Position numbers and translations under genes: made by a program. From Dryocosmus kuriphilus (taxonomy: Eukaryota; Arthropoda; Insecta; Hymenoptera; Cynipidae), in assembly GCA_038277395.1 (NCBI GenBank), contig CM076193.1, positions 92,023,583 to 92,087,582 of the forward strand: 64,000 bases of DNA, written 5' to 3'. Under the pieces are notes generated by a model. The model searched no databases. It was not told the DNA's origin and saw only the letters and a list, made by a program, of their open reading frames with translations. Positions 21,088-31,740 of the stretch are shown piece by piece; within the stretch, counting starts at the first letter, position 1; each line of letters begins with the position of its first letter.

Positions 21088-22637
21088 ATGATGCCGCACA
21101 GCACTCGACACTTTTTTGTATATTTGTTAATTTGTGGAGACAACGATGCACCTATGTTGTGGGAAAATTTTAAACATAAGTTATCGGAAGATTGCAATGA
21201 AGCAACAGCATTATCAATTATTAGAGATCTGTTAAATAAAGAAGGTATGACAATGAAACAGTTTAGTTTACCTGAAAACATTGATGAATCAGATATATTA
21301 CACGACACTGCGGTAGATGAATAGCTTTCAGCAGGATGACATAAAATAATTTTTAACGCTATGGTAGTACAACAGAGTTTTGACCATTCAGACATATTTA
21401 AACGAATACAGAAAACGCTGCTTGGAGAGTCAATGGATAAGCTTTTCTTCATTGACGGACCAGGAACCGGTAAGACGTTTCTTTATAAATGCTTACTTCA
21501 TTACTACAAGCATCTACAAAGAAACGTCGCAACGATTGCCTGGACAGGTATAGCTGCAATTTTTCTTCCATAAAGTCGAACGGCTCATAAGACATTTAAC
21601 TTGCCACTCAATATCACCGACGAAAACGAAACCTTAAATTGGTCGCGAAAACTGAAGAAACAACTTGAACAATTCGATATATTTCTTTGGGATGAGGCAT
21701 CTATGATTCTTCAAACCATACTGAGTATGATTGACCGAACGTTCCGAGATACATTTGCGTCACATGAGCTGTTTTTCCGGAAAGATCGTAATATTACGTG
21801 GGGATTTCCGTCAAGTTTGGCCAGTCGTGAAGAAGGGCGGTAGAAAGCAAATATTTAAAGCGTGCCTCAAGAACTGTGATCTTTGTCTCTTCTTCACAAA
21901 GTTACACTTGATTAAAAATATTATAGCAGAAAGTGAATCAACTGATTTCTCCAAGTGGTTGTTAGACGTAGGTAACTATATCATCAAAGACTTACTAATA
22001 CCTGACGACATCTTATGTAGCGACCTAATTGACGAACTTTATCCACAGGATATCAATACAGAGGGCATGAGTACACATGCCATTCTTGCTGCTCGCAACG
22101 ACGCGACGAGGTAAAAAAAAATTAATTTGACTATTTTGGATAGATTACCCGGCGATGTTGCAATCTGTATATCAATCGATTCGGCTGACTCTCTTGGCGG
22201 GGACGAAGCTGAACGAGAGAATATAAGTTTGCAATTTCCGCCTGAGTATCTATCCTCCTTAACACCTACAGGAATGGCACCTGCAAAATTATATATAAAG
22301 GTTGGTTGTATTGTAATGCTTTTAAGAAATGTATATATCAGTGACGGACTATGTGCCAAGGATAACGCTGGAGCCAAGAGGGGACTTAGATATGCCTTTT
22401 GTTTTAAAAATAATCAAGTTCCCAATTAGGCTTGCGTTTGCTATGACTATCAACAAGTCTCAGGGACAAAGTTTAGATAAGGTTGGACTTTTTTTATCAT
22501 CGGATCAAACAATTTTCACACATCGAAAATTATATGTTCCTCTATCGCGGTGTCGTAGTAGATCAGGTATTAGGCTAGAATGCAATCTAGAAGAAAAGAT
22601 AATGAGAAATATTGTATTTGAAGAAGCGTTAAAATAA
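21088..22637 (+). pseudogene. Helitron Pif1-like helicase, frameshifted
   Basis: Superfamily-1 Pif1/RecD-type helicase that unwinds DNA during rolling-circle transposition. Conserved pieces in order: LWENFKHKLSEDCNEATA, Walker A GPGTGKTFLYK (21459), WTGIAA, Walker B LWDEASM (~21690), GDFRQVWPV (~21800), PDDILCSDLI, GCIVMLLRN, TINKSQGQSLDKVGLFL (~22450) and YVPLSRCRS. Stops at 21322, 21571 and 22112 and two frame changes (near 21780 and 22330) inactivate it. The C-terminus is complete at 22637, about 190 bp before the Helitron terminus. Confidence 0.88.
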
Positions 22638-22794
22638 ATTTGAAGAAGAACATGAAAATATAAGTAATTTTTTTTCCATACTGAATAGAAAAAAAATTAA
22701 GTAATTAAGATAAAATAATTAAAATTTAAATACACGTTAATACAAAATACGGTTAGGAATACAGAATACTGACAGGAATACACCCAAGGGGGGT

Positions 22795-22830
22795 TAGCAA
22801 GCGAAGCGAGCAGGAGGCGAAGCCCACTAG
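22795..22830 (+). other. Helitron 3' terminus (CTAG before T)
   Basis: GCGAAGCGAGC and GGCGAAGCCCACTAG precede a T at 22831, matching the CTRR-T rule for Helitron 3' ends. The expected short hairpin just upstream is weak in this copy. Confidence 0.65.
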
Positions 22831-22889
22831 TAAACTTATATAAAACAAATAAAATTTTCCAAGAATAAAGTAGCTATGAATCGACAATA

Positions 22890-23060
22890 AACTAGGATCA
22901 AGCCTGAGACAGGCTCGGCGATCGAGCCTGGGGATCGACTCTGCCCCTGGCCAATTTGGGCGTTTCATTCGAGCTTGGCTCAGGCTCGATCGTTAGACTA
23001 GGGCCTAGTTTTGCCAGGCTTGGGCCCGCTCAGGCCCACGTCGTAATTTCCGCACGGGTA
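22890..23060. repeat. G+C-rich inverted GAGCCTGGGC / GCTCGATCG block
   Basis: AGCCTGAGACAGGCTCGGCG, CGATCGAGCCTGGGGATCGA and TTGGCTCAGGCTCGATCG can pair with each other as nested hairpins. Origin unknown. Confidence 0.5.
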
Positions 23061-23510
23061 CCGATTCAACCTGTTGTTCCGGGATCAAATACATTGCAAT
23101 GTTCTGATTAGGAGATCGGGAAAATGTCTCGTAAACAGCTACTTCAATAAATACCCTTTTTTGAGTCAATCTGGTGGATACACTTTGGAATGCATTTCTG
23201 ATAGTCAGTTTTCTCTCAAAATGTAGTCTTGTACATTGACTTATTATTAGTACTTTCACAGCTGAAGCAGGACTTCTTGAATAGATACCCTTAATGCAGG
23301 AATAAACTTTTCGACAAGTGGCCTGAATTTCGTGAGAAGGTGTTCAAATTGTCTGGAAAGTCTTATGAAATAGTTAATTTCACAGTATATTATTGCTTTG
23401 TAGTTTTTTTTCTTCAAATATCAATACAAAAGAAATGAAATATTTACTTTGTTTATTTCTCTTCAGCTTCTCGTGACGCTAACATTATTTTCCAATTCTG
23501 CAAGCTTGTA

Positions 23511-23904
23511 ATGAGTGTGCAGAAGTCTAAGCGAGTCACGAAGAAACGGATTGCTAGTGCAGAAGAAATCAAAGAAAGTTTCCTTCTGCATGTAAGGGTA
23601 AATATTGTTTACGACAAATTCTTAATATTGAATAGAGTATTGTTCTGGTCTCAGTCATAAAAAATCAAAGCATCAAATTTGATGTGTAGAAATTTGATTA
23701 CCTTTAATTTAATATCTTGTGTGACGCAATCGGGCGTTTCTAACTTGCGATATATCCTATCATGTGAAGCTACCTCCGAGAAAATCGAAAAAAAATTCAC
23801 AAACTCATATTTTGAAAACCTATGTATAAAAAATTTTCCCAATGTGATTTTTGAGTTTAGCTTGTTAGTTGTTGTGGGAACAGACGTCGAAAATATAACG
23901 GATT

Positions 23905-23949
<45 letters not shown>

Positions 23950-24124
23950 ATGGCGTGAAGTTTCGAGTAGTTTCTCCTCTACGCGCAATTGAGGAAACAT
24001 TCAAAGCTATCCATGCTCTACACGCAGTCTACCAGCGGTTGCTCTTACAAAGAGTACTATATGAGCTGTCTACAGAATGGGACCCAACATGCAGCGTAGT
24101 AGAAGGTCTATTACCTAAATTTAT
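23511..24124 (+). pseudogene. ORF-A of a two-gene element, with in-frame (TA)n insertion
   Basis: A first exon MSVQKSKRVTKKRIASAEEI ends LLHV at a GTAAGG donor (23592). After an intron a frame resumes near 23789 (FPNVIFEFSLLVVVGTDVEN), runs through a (TA)n tract read as (Ile-Tyr)n at 23909-23948, and continues VKFRVVSPLRAIEETFKAIH, ELSTEWDPTCSVVEGLL before TGA. I recall this C-terminal layout (a 'FHALNxxYP' segment, then 'YELSTKxD...VxxLL') from uncharacterised insect and cnidarian proteins that often precede the ORF-B type gene found here. The WFIQ-like centre is degraded and the microsatellite has expanded within the coding region. Function unknown; pairing with ORF-B suggests one mobile unit. 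Confidence 0.5.
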
Positions 24125-25793
24125 CTGAATTTATCTTTGATAACTTACTAATAGATTTTGTTTCTTTTTTCTGTTTTCGCTTTGCAAACATTTGTAAAAA
24201 TGCCTCGTTGTACCCTTTGAAGAGAAAACAAGTGTTCTATAAATTCATTAAAATTACATTTGAAAATAGCTCATAAAAATTACGATGATTATTTTTAATA
24301 TAAGGAGGCAAATTGCTTCAGAACCTTTAAAGATTGGCAAAAATCCCGCGCAGACACCTGCTATATTATCATAAATTTAAAACTTCTGGCAATCCCACTT
24401 TAAGCCAAAGTCCTAAAAGGTCACGCGTAGACTTTGTGGGTCCGTCTAATTTAGAATATGTCCCTTCAATGCTTGACGATGCAGATGCTTTCGAAACATC
24501 AGGTGCACCAGCAATTTCAAGCGTAACAGAGATTGAAAATCATGTTCAATCTCTAGTTTTCAGTATCATCTGTAAGCTTTACGCTAATCCTAAACTACCT
24601 TGGAATCATGTCCAAGAAGCAGTGGAAGACATATGTAGGTGAGTTAGCGGAAAACATACTGACGACGGTCAAGCCATTTCTTTAAATGGAAGAAAATGCC
24701 AGAGGTTATGAAAGTTCTTTCCAAAAGTTAAAAATGCAGTAATGAAACCTCTTCGAGAACTTTATCTACTGAATATCTTAGAATGAAAGCTATTGATCAG
24801 ACAAACTGTCTCATTAAGACCCATGATTATTTTGTTGGAGATAGTATAGACAATGTTTTACAGGAAAGTAGGGTAATTCAAGAAAGAAGGTTTGTGATAC
24901 CAGAATTCATCCTAATACGGGAAGTCCTGAAAGAGTTTTTCGCATTGCCAGAAGATATGAGTAAAACTATAAATACTTAGCAGAGCTTGAAGCAGAGAAG
25001 AAAGGGGGAATTTATTTTAACTTCGTACAAGGTAAAATATGGGAAGAGAAATGAAAAGAATTCGGGCATAAGTTTTTTCTTCCAATATTTATATACTACG
25101 ATGATTTTGAAATAAATAATGCCCTTGGATCTCATGCAGGCGTAAACAAGATAAGTGGTGTTTACTTCTCAACACCATACTTGCCTCCTGAATATCGTGT
25201 AAGAGTAGAAAATATTTTCACTGCCGTCTTATTTAATTCAAAGGACATAAAAACATCTCCAGAGGGAAATGATGCTATTTTTAAAATAATTGTCGATGAA
25301 TTAAAATTCCTTTCGCGTGAGGGAATGCAATTGAATATTGATGGGGAAGTTAAGACAGTGTACTTTGCTTTAGCTTTACTGTTAGGTGACAATGAGGCTC
25401 TCAATAGTGCCGCTGGTTTTATGGAGAGCCCCAGTACAAACATATATTGCATATTCTGTAAAATGCCGAAGCACCAAGCTCAATAAAACTACCCTCTTCG
25501 AGACGAGCTAATTAGAATCCATCAGCAATATGAAACAGATAGTTTTCAAAATCAAAAGCAAACCGACGTGAAAGAAAGTTCAGTCTGGAACCTCTGTAAC
25601 GGTCCGTTTTCTAGTGGTCCCTGTTCGGGTGCCATGTAACGGTCTGATTTTTTCCTACTTTTTTTCTATGCTACCTTAGCGGACGCTTCAGCCTAGCCAG
25701 GGTCAGGTTTAAAGATAACCAAGCAGTTTCCTTGAGTACAAAAGCAGAACATGTTTTATTTAACCAATAAATTTACAGTTTTAGAAAAGAAGG

Positions 25794-26060
25794 TTGCGTG
25801 TGTTCGGGTGTATGGCGGCGTCGCGTGAACATTGTATGTGCATGTGTCGTGAGGATGAATGGGTGTGCGGGTATAACGGTGGCAGCGTAGCACGGTGTGC
25901 GTGTGACATGTATCTTTGGGTGGATGGTGGCCTCGTGTGTACAGTGTATGCGTGGGTGTCGTATTTACGTGAATGAATGAGGCTGCGGGTGCGATGGTGG
26001 CGGCGTAGCGCGGTGTGCGCGCGACACATACCTTCGGGTGGCTGGCGGCGTCGCGCGTAC
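25794..26060. repeat. ~112-118-bp G+T-rich tandem repeat
   Basis: CGGGTGTATGGCGGCGTCGCGTG at 25806 recurs as TGGGTGGATGGTGGCCTCGTG (25918) and CGGGTGGCTGGCGGCGTCGCG (26036). Just over two units within the LTR-like insertion. Confidence 0.8.
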
Positions 26061-26339
26061 AGTGTGTGGTTTCGATGCGCCTCTCCCTCTCGCGACGCGT
26101 CACTCCGGGCCCTGTAAGTACAAAATTAACGTTGACACCATGCGCGTCGAGGTATGCCTAGAAGAAGTGTGGTATGCCCCAGGAGTGCTTCCCCCCTTCT
26201 ATGCGGGGTTCAGTACGGTCGGGGAGGAGGGTCCAACCTCCTAGTAGTCTCGGTCGAGGGGATACTCATCGTGGTTTGTGGTGTTCGATCTTTGGCCCCA
26301 GGGGATGCTCGTCGGATGCCTGATTTCGATGTCAGGCTG

Positions 26340-27150
26340 TGTAGGGGTGAGTCGGTTCGAAAGTCGGTGTCGGCTGGCAAGGGGGGGACCATGAGAGCAC
26401 CCATTGATCCCCGTATGCGGTAGGTTCTCGTGGTCATGGGAGCGCCTGTTGATCACGAGAACCATACACTGTCATCGGGTCGGTCGGTCGGGGAGTCGGG
26501 TTCGGATAGCAAGGGGGGACCATGGGAGCACCCATTGATCCCTGTATGCACTAGGTTCGCGTGGCCATGGGAGCAACCATTGACTACGAGAATCGTACAT
26601 CGTCACCGGGTCGGTCGGGGACTCGGGTTCGGGAGGCAAGGGGGGACCATGGGAGCACCCATTAATCCCCATATGCGATAGGTTTGCGTGGCCATGGGAG
26701 CACCCACTGACTACGAGAACCATAAATCGTCACCGGGTCAGTCGGGGAGTCGGGTTTGGGTGGCAAGAGAAGACCATGGCAGCACCCATTGATCCCCATA
26801 TGCGCTAGATTCGCGTGTACATGGAAGCGCCCATTGACCACGTGAACCGTACATCGTTACCGGGTCGGTCGGTCGGGAATTCAGGTTCGGATGGCAATGG
26901 GGGACCATGGGAGCACCCATTGATCCCCGTATGCACTAGGTTCGCGTGGCCATGGGAGCGCCCATTGACCACGAGAACCGTACACCGTCGCCGGGTCGGT
27001 CGGACGGGAAGTCAGGTTCGGGTGGCAAGGGGAGACCATGGGAGCACCCATTGATACCCGTATGCACTAGGTTCGCGTGGCCATGGGAGCACCCATTGAC
27101 CACGAGAACCGTACACCGTGACCGGGTCAGTCGGTCAGGAAGTCATGGAG
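26340..27150. repeat. 127-131-bp tandem array carrying a 14-bp dyad
   Basis: CATGGGAGCACCCATTGATC-type text starts at 26390, 26521, 26648, 26775, 26906 and 27037 (spacing 131, 127, 127, 131, 131). Each unit has a second copy (CATGGGAGCGCCCATTGA-type) about 45 bp later, so roughly a dozen near-copies of the dyad ATGGGNGCNCCCAT are present, plus one near 27220. GGGTCGGTCGG and ACGAGAACCGTACA are also kept in each unit. Confidence 0.9.
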
Positions 27151-28380
27151 TTAGGTCGGTCCTGGGGAACGGCAAGTGTAGGAGTACCTACTCCTTGCAA
27201 TCCCCACGACCTTCTGCCTACCATGGGAGCACTTATTGGTAGGAAGGAGGTATGAGTTGCACCGGATGAGAGCTCACCGAGGTGCTCGGTGAGTCTCACC
27301 CGACTCAACCGTCTACTTTTCGTCATGCGTCTCGTATTATAGACCCAGCCAGTGCTGGTGGCATGTGGTTGGAGAGCGTGGTGGTAGATCACCACCTCTA
27401 TGACAGGCCTACGAGCTTGCTTTGAGTCTGGTGTGTGCAGAGACCCATTGGCTGCGCACGAAAAGTCTGTGAACGAGTGTAACTCACTCGTTACACCTTG
27501 TTGATCGTTTTCATGTGGTGCAAAATTTGTTTTCAGACATAGCCCATGATCTGCTGGAAGGAGTCTGCAGATATGTCATGCAACACATTTTGCATTACCT
27601 CATTTGTGGAAGAAATAAAACTTTAAATCTTGATAGATTTAATGCGAAAATAAAATCATTCAATTAAGAAAAGAATGGTTTTAGTAGCAAGCCACCTCTT
27701 CTGAGATATGATGAGGTGTATAAGCAGAAGTTGACCATGTCTGCCAGTGAAATTCACACGTTCATTTTAATATTTCCGATCTTGTTGAGGATTTAGTTGA
27801 AGGTGGCATTGACATGGAAAATGAAATCTGTCAATTATTCTCCTTGTTGAGACAAATCATGGATATTTGTTTTGCGAAATCTCTCAGAAGAAACGTGATT
27901 GATATACTTGATTCTCTCGTGAACCAGCATCATAATTTATATCTTAAACTCTTCAATGTTGCATTAAAACTAAGGTTTCATAACACGAAACATTACTCAG
28001 AGATTATGCGAATGTCTGGTCTTTTGTCTCATTTTAGTCTGTTGCGATATGAGTCAAAACACCGAGAATTAAAATATATTGCCACATCGACAACTTCAAG
28101 AAAGAATCCTTGTCATACTATTGCCGCTAAAGAGCAGCTGCGTTTGCGCTATCGTCTTCTCGTCAATTCTGAATTATCTCCTGAATTTGAGTTGGGAGAT
28201 GATGATAGCCTGGATTGCGTATCCTTACGTCTTCAGTTAACTGAATTTCAGAAATCTTTTCCTAACAACTTTTCAGGACCTTGCTTAGATGAAGAGCCAA
28301 GTGTCCTTTCTGTTCGTGAAACTATAATAACACAATCTTTCAATGAAGAGTTGCATCCCTATGAGGTAATTAATTCTTAT

Positions 28381-28935
28381 TGAAAGACATGTTGTTTGGC
28401 TGAGAATTTGATATCTTCCTATTTAGCTATTCATCATTGTTTAGCAGACGGACGAGATATTTTGTCACTCAGACATGCTATATAGTGAATATTGAATTCG
28501 GTTAATTGATTGATTCGGTTAATTTCTCTTGACTTAAGTTTATTTACAAGCCTCTATTTAGTTTTTGCGAATGTAAATACAAAATCCATTTATAAAATAT
28601 ATTGTCGTAATTATAGTGATAATTTTTTATGCAAATTAACAATAAATGTTGTATATTATTGACAGAAAGAATAAAACAAAATATGTTTTATTGCTTACTA
28701 TCTGTATTTTATGTTTAATAACAATTTTTATAGCATTTAGTAATAAATTATGTATAACAATTATTAATAAATAGTACATTTATATTAATTTTTATGAAGT
28801 GATTAATTAATAATAATTCATTATTATTTAAGATATAAAGAAAATAAAACTGATAATTTTTTTTTTAGTAATAATAACTAGGCTTATGTTAAGAAATACG
28901 ATCCTTAGTGGTTGCATTTACTCTGGCCGAAATGG
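28381..28935. other. A+T-rich spacer after ORF-B
   Basis: Nothing recognised beyond A+T-rich text with AATAAA-like strings that could serve as poly(A) signals of ORF-B. Confidence 0.35.
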
Positions 28936-29125
28936 ATTTTACTAAATAAATATCGTTTATGTGACCGCCTGCGCATTAGGCTCTACGTTCCTGTTTCGTA
29001 TATCCTACTAAATAAGAATCGTTCATGCAACCGCTTGTGCAGTAGGTACTACGTTCCTGTTTCGTATATCCTACTAAATGAGAATCATCCAAGCAACCGC
29101 CTGCGTAGTAGGGACTACATTGCTG
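28936..29125. repeat. 66-bp minisatellite, about 3 copies
   Basis: TACTAAATAANNATCGTT...ACCGCNTGNGCANTAGG...TACGTTCCTGTTTCGTAT repeats with a 66-bp period near 28937, 29003 and 29069. Because 66 is a multiple of three, an open frame passes through it, reading a 22-residue repeat (YILLNKNRSCNRLCSRYYVP). I regard that frame as a by-product of the repeat. Confidence 0.85.
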
Positions 29126-30723
29126 TGAGTAGTAAGAGGAACTAAACAAGCGCTTAGTAAATCTAGCCGCTAGCTTCGTTCGTCGATAATATACTACTCC
29201 CTTTAGTAGCTCTCATCCTTGCTGGGTGAGACACACTAAACCTTTCTCTCCGTGTTCTTTATTTTATTCTCCAGAATCGTAACTCTAGATTCGACTTTAC
29301 AGTAATTCCCTCTTAAATCTTTATTGACGATTTCCTAAAAGTTTTTAAACACTTGAGTTAAAATTTAGGCATTTCACACCCCATAAAACTGAAGTTAAAC
29401 GGAAGTCGCTTGCCATTTGGAATCCGTCTCACACAGAGCATTCGTCTGAGAAAAAAGAAATTTGTATCAGTTTGTTCTTACAAAGTTTTAGGAAAAATTT
29501 GAGTCAGTTTAAATAAATAATATTACATAATTTTAGAAGTTTGTAACAGATGTCAATATATTTTAACACCAGTAAATATTTCTGAAAATTTACGACGAAA
29601 TGTAAGTTTCTGACGATTTTGAAAAAACATTCAGAAACTTTTTAAGAATATTAAAAGGATTCAACAGATACAGAAACTTTTCCTAAGATTTTGCGGCAAA
29701 TTAATATTTAAAAATAAAACTTTTATATCATTTATAATTTCCCCCAGAATCTTAAGAAATTTTTTTACATCTCTTGAAACTTCCTACGACTGAGTTCAAA
29801 AGTGTTTAAACTTGCAAGCACAGAACAAGCTGGACAGTTTTTTGCTATTGTATGGGGCTTATTTCCTCAAACCATGTTCCAAGAAATTCATTTGTCAAAA
29901 TACGTACTAATTTCATTTTATGTTTAGTACTTCAAATAAACTACTGTTTATAGTCTTTTTAAATATGGCGTCATTGAAAATTTTTAGATTAGAATTAGAA
30001 ATATCACTTGAAAATTCAAACTTTTATTACGTAAGGTTTTATCAGGTGAACACAGAGAAAAATGAAAATTTCGGTTGCGAGAAGAGTGCTAGACAATTTC
30101 AAAAAACAACATATTCAAGTAGAAAATAATGCACAGATAAAGATTATGTTCCTAGATATTTTAGTAGCTATAAGAAAGGAAAATGAGCCCTGAATATATT
30201 AATAAATATTTTGTACGCTAATGGAATTAAATGCCATCAGATGTGATAGTTTTATTCTTTTAATTCAAGAAAGTGTTACTAAGACAATCCTGTTATTGTA
30301 TGCATTTATAAAATTTAATCTTAATTCAAAGTTTTTTCTTTATTTAAAGAAAACACAATTATCGTTGTTATGAATTAAAGTAAGCTGAACTATTTTAGAA
30401 TTGAGTTTAAAGATAGAAATATATTTGAAGGAATAATAGTCGCAATAGGAATGACAAAATTAAAAATTCTCATGACCGCCGTTGACTGACTTATCCGAAA
30501 TCCTCAAGTCGTCTCTATTATTCACGATTATTCGGCGTAAGTCTTCGTCATTTTCTGCAGTTGTCGGTGACTGTTAGTGCACTTCGGAGGAACTCGGAAA
30601 GACGATCATGATCGAATTCGTGCGTAAGCGTCTGTTTCGAAGTCTGCAGTTCGCTCTCCTCGTTGCTCTCACTCACTCTTATTAACTAATGCTGCTGGCG
30701 AGACCTAACCTAACCGTCGTCTG
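29126..30723. other. Long intergenic stretch, nothing recognised
   Basis: A+T-rich, no supported gene, tandem repeat or inverted repeat. A G+C-richer patch at 30500-30720 precedes the poly-T run. Confidence 0.35.
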
Positions 30724-31740
30724 TTTTTTTTTTTTTTTTTTTTTTTTTTTCGCGGAGGAGGAGATGGAAATCCTTTTGACGGACTGAGTGTGGGACTCGG
30801 CCTGACGGCCCCTACCCACTAAAAACACCTCCTCCCCCGGCATTCAGACTATAAGTCCATTGTGCCACAACGCATTTCCCGCACTCCATTGTGGAACCAA
30901 GTCCCACTCCGTGTGTGTACAAAGATCAGGCCCTGTGTTTTCAGAGCCCTAGATCCTTCCATCTCGCTGCTCAAGGGGGTGTTCCTGGAGCCCCTTCTCC
31001 TCCCACCCACATGACGGGCATAAGGAGCTGCTCCAGATGAAGTCCGTTGATCTAAGACCCCTTGTGAGGAGCCCTAGCTGTCCGGTAATTCTCTCCTTCG
31101 CCAATTTGGAGCCGTCCCCTTTGGAGCCGTCCCCTTTGGAGCCGTCCCCTTTTGGTGATGGGTTAAAAGGTGAGGCATAAGGACTCGCGCCCTCGATATT
31201 CCAGGAGGCTTTGCCATTACCCCCTGGAAGGGTCGCTCCTTGGAGCCCTTTTTCCTCTTACCTGCATGACGGGCAAGAGGAATTGATCCAGACGAAGTCC
31301 GCTGTTCCAAGACCCCTTGTGAGGAGCCCTGGCTGCCCGGTAATTCTTTCCTTCGCTACTTGGGAGCCGACCTCTTTGGAGCCGTCCCCTTTTGGCGATG
31401 GGTTAACTACATAAATAAATAAAGTCCCCTGAGAGGGGCGCTTATTTTATTACTTGTGTTTTCTGTGTTCGCCATATTGGGCCCCACATGAGAAGCTGGG
31501 GTTTTAAAGGACTGCTCCCTGCAGAGCTCCGCTTACATGAAGAGGGTCTGCATACTAAAGGATTCGACCTGGTATCCCTAAGTCTCCGTTTCGACACCTC
31601 CTTTAAACTCTGCCATGCCCGTCTCAATTGAGGGGGCAAACCGGAGCATTCAAGGATTTGGTAATCCTGGTTAGTAAAATGGTAACTAAAAACTAGTATT
31701 ACTTTACTGCAATGAGAGAATATTCTCTCAATATATATCC
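30724..31740 (-). mobile_element. 3' end of a non-LTR retrotransposon, A-tailed on minus strand
   Basis: A 27-base T run (30724-30750) is the poly(A) tail of a minus-strand element. Its 3' UTR begins CGCGGAGGAGGAGATGGAAA with GGACTCGGCCTGACGGCC, a terminus I associate with insect R1/LOA-like LINEs. Upstream (31160-31740) is G+C-rich 3' UTR-like sequence with no RT, so the copy is 5'-truncated or cut by the palindrome that starts at 31763. Confidence 0.6.
30985..31410. repeat. ~240-bp direct duplication with a 15-bp triplet inside
   Basis: CATGACGGGCATAAGGAGCTG...AGACCCCTTGTGAGGAGCCC at ~31010 recurs at ~31265. The first unit contains GGAGCCGTCCCCTTT three times in tandem (31107-31150). Both end GATGGGTTAA. 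Confidence 0.85.

Larger units (their letters stand above)
20849..22830 (+). mobile_element. Decayed Helitron, Rep core deleted
   Basis: A short N-terminal leader and a Pif1-type helicase are followed by a Helitron-type 3' end CACTAG|T at 22830. The HUH Rep nuclease that should lie between leader and helicase is missing: the leader at ~21070 runs straight into helicase sequence. The 5' TC end was not located and may lie upstream of 20849. Confidence 0.75.
25595..27495. mobile_element. 1.9-kb LTR-like insertion (TGTAAC...GTTACA)
   Basis: The segment begins TGTAACGGTCC and ends CTCGTTACA, with CCTC (25591-25594) and CCTT (27496-27499) outside; removing it with one flank restores the reading frame of ORF-B. 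TG...CA ends, a 4-bp duplication and no coding region suggest a solo LTR or other non-autonomous LTR-type element of unusual length. The interior is far more G+C-rich than its surroundings and is mostly tandem repeat. A GTAAGTAC donor-like site occurs at 26114. Confidence 0.7.
24197..28380 (+). pseudogene. ORF-B: C2H2 plus YDDFE-type protein, split by insertion
   Basis: The remnant starts MPRCTL with a stop in place of the second cysteine, then KCSINSLKLHLKIAHKNYDD (finger 1), CFRTFKDWQK/RRHLLYYH (finger 2, across a frameshift), IYYDDFEINNALGSHAGVNK (25095), YLPPEYRVRVENIF, ALALLLGDNEALNSAAGFME and IYCIFCK. The reading is broken at 25594 by a 1.9-kb insertion and resumes at 27496 with DRFHVVQNLFSDIAHDLLEG. 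The tail 27814-28380 is open (KHRELKYIATSTTSRKNP, then AAKEQLRLRYRLL). This arrangement matches a widespread uncharacterised protein family that looks transposon-borne; I do not know its biochemical role. Many stops and frameshifts make it non-functional. Joining the two parts requires removing the insertion and one copy of its 4-bp flank. Confidence 0.7.

Noticed and set aside
26038..27242. Several Arg/Gly/His-rich open frames on both strands
   Set aside because: They come from the G+C-rich 127-131-bp tandem array; repeats with few stop codons give long frames on both strands.
28912..29145. Frame with a 22-residue repeat
   Set aside because: The 66-bp minisatellite period is divisible by three, which makes such a frame likely by chance; no start context or homology.
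30700..30716. CCTAACCTAACC as an insect telomere seed
   Set aside because: Only two units next to a LINE tail; not an array.
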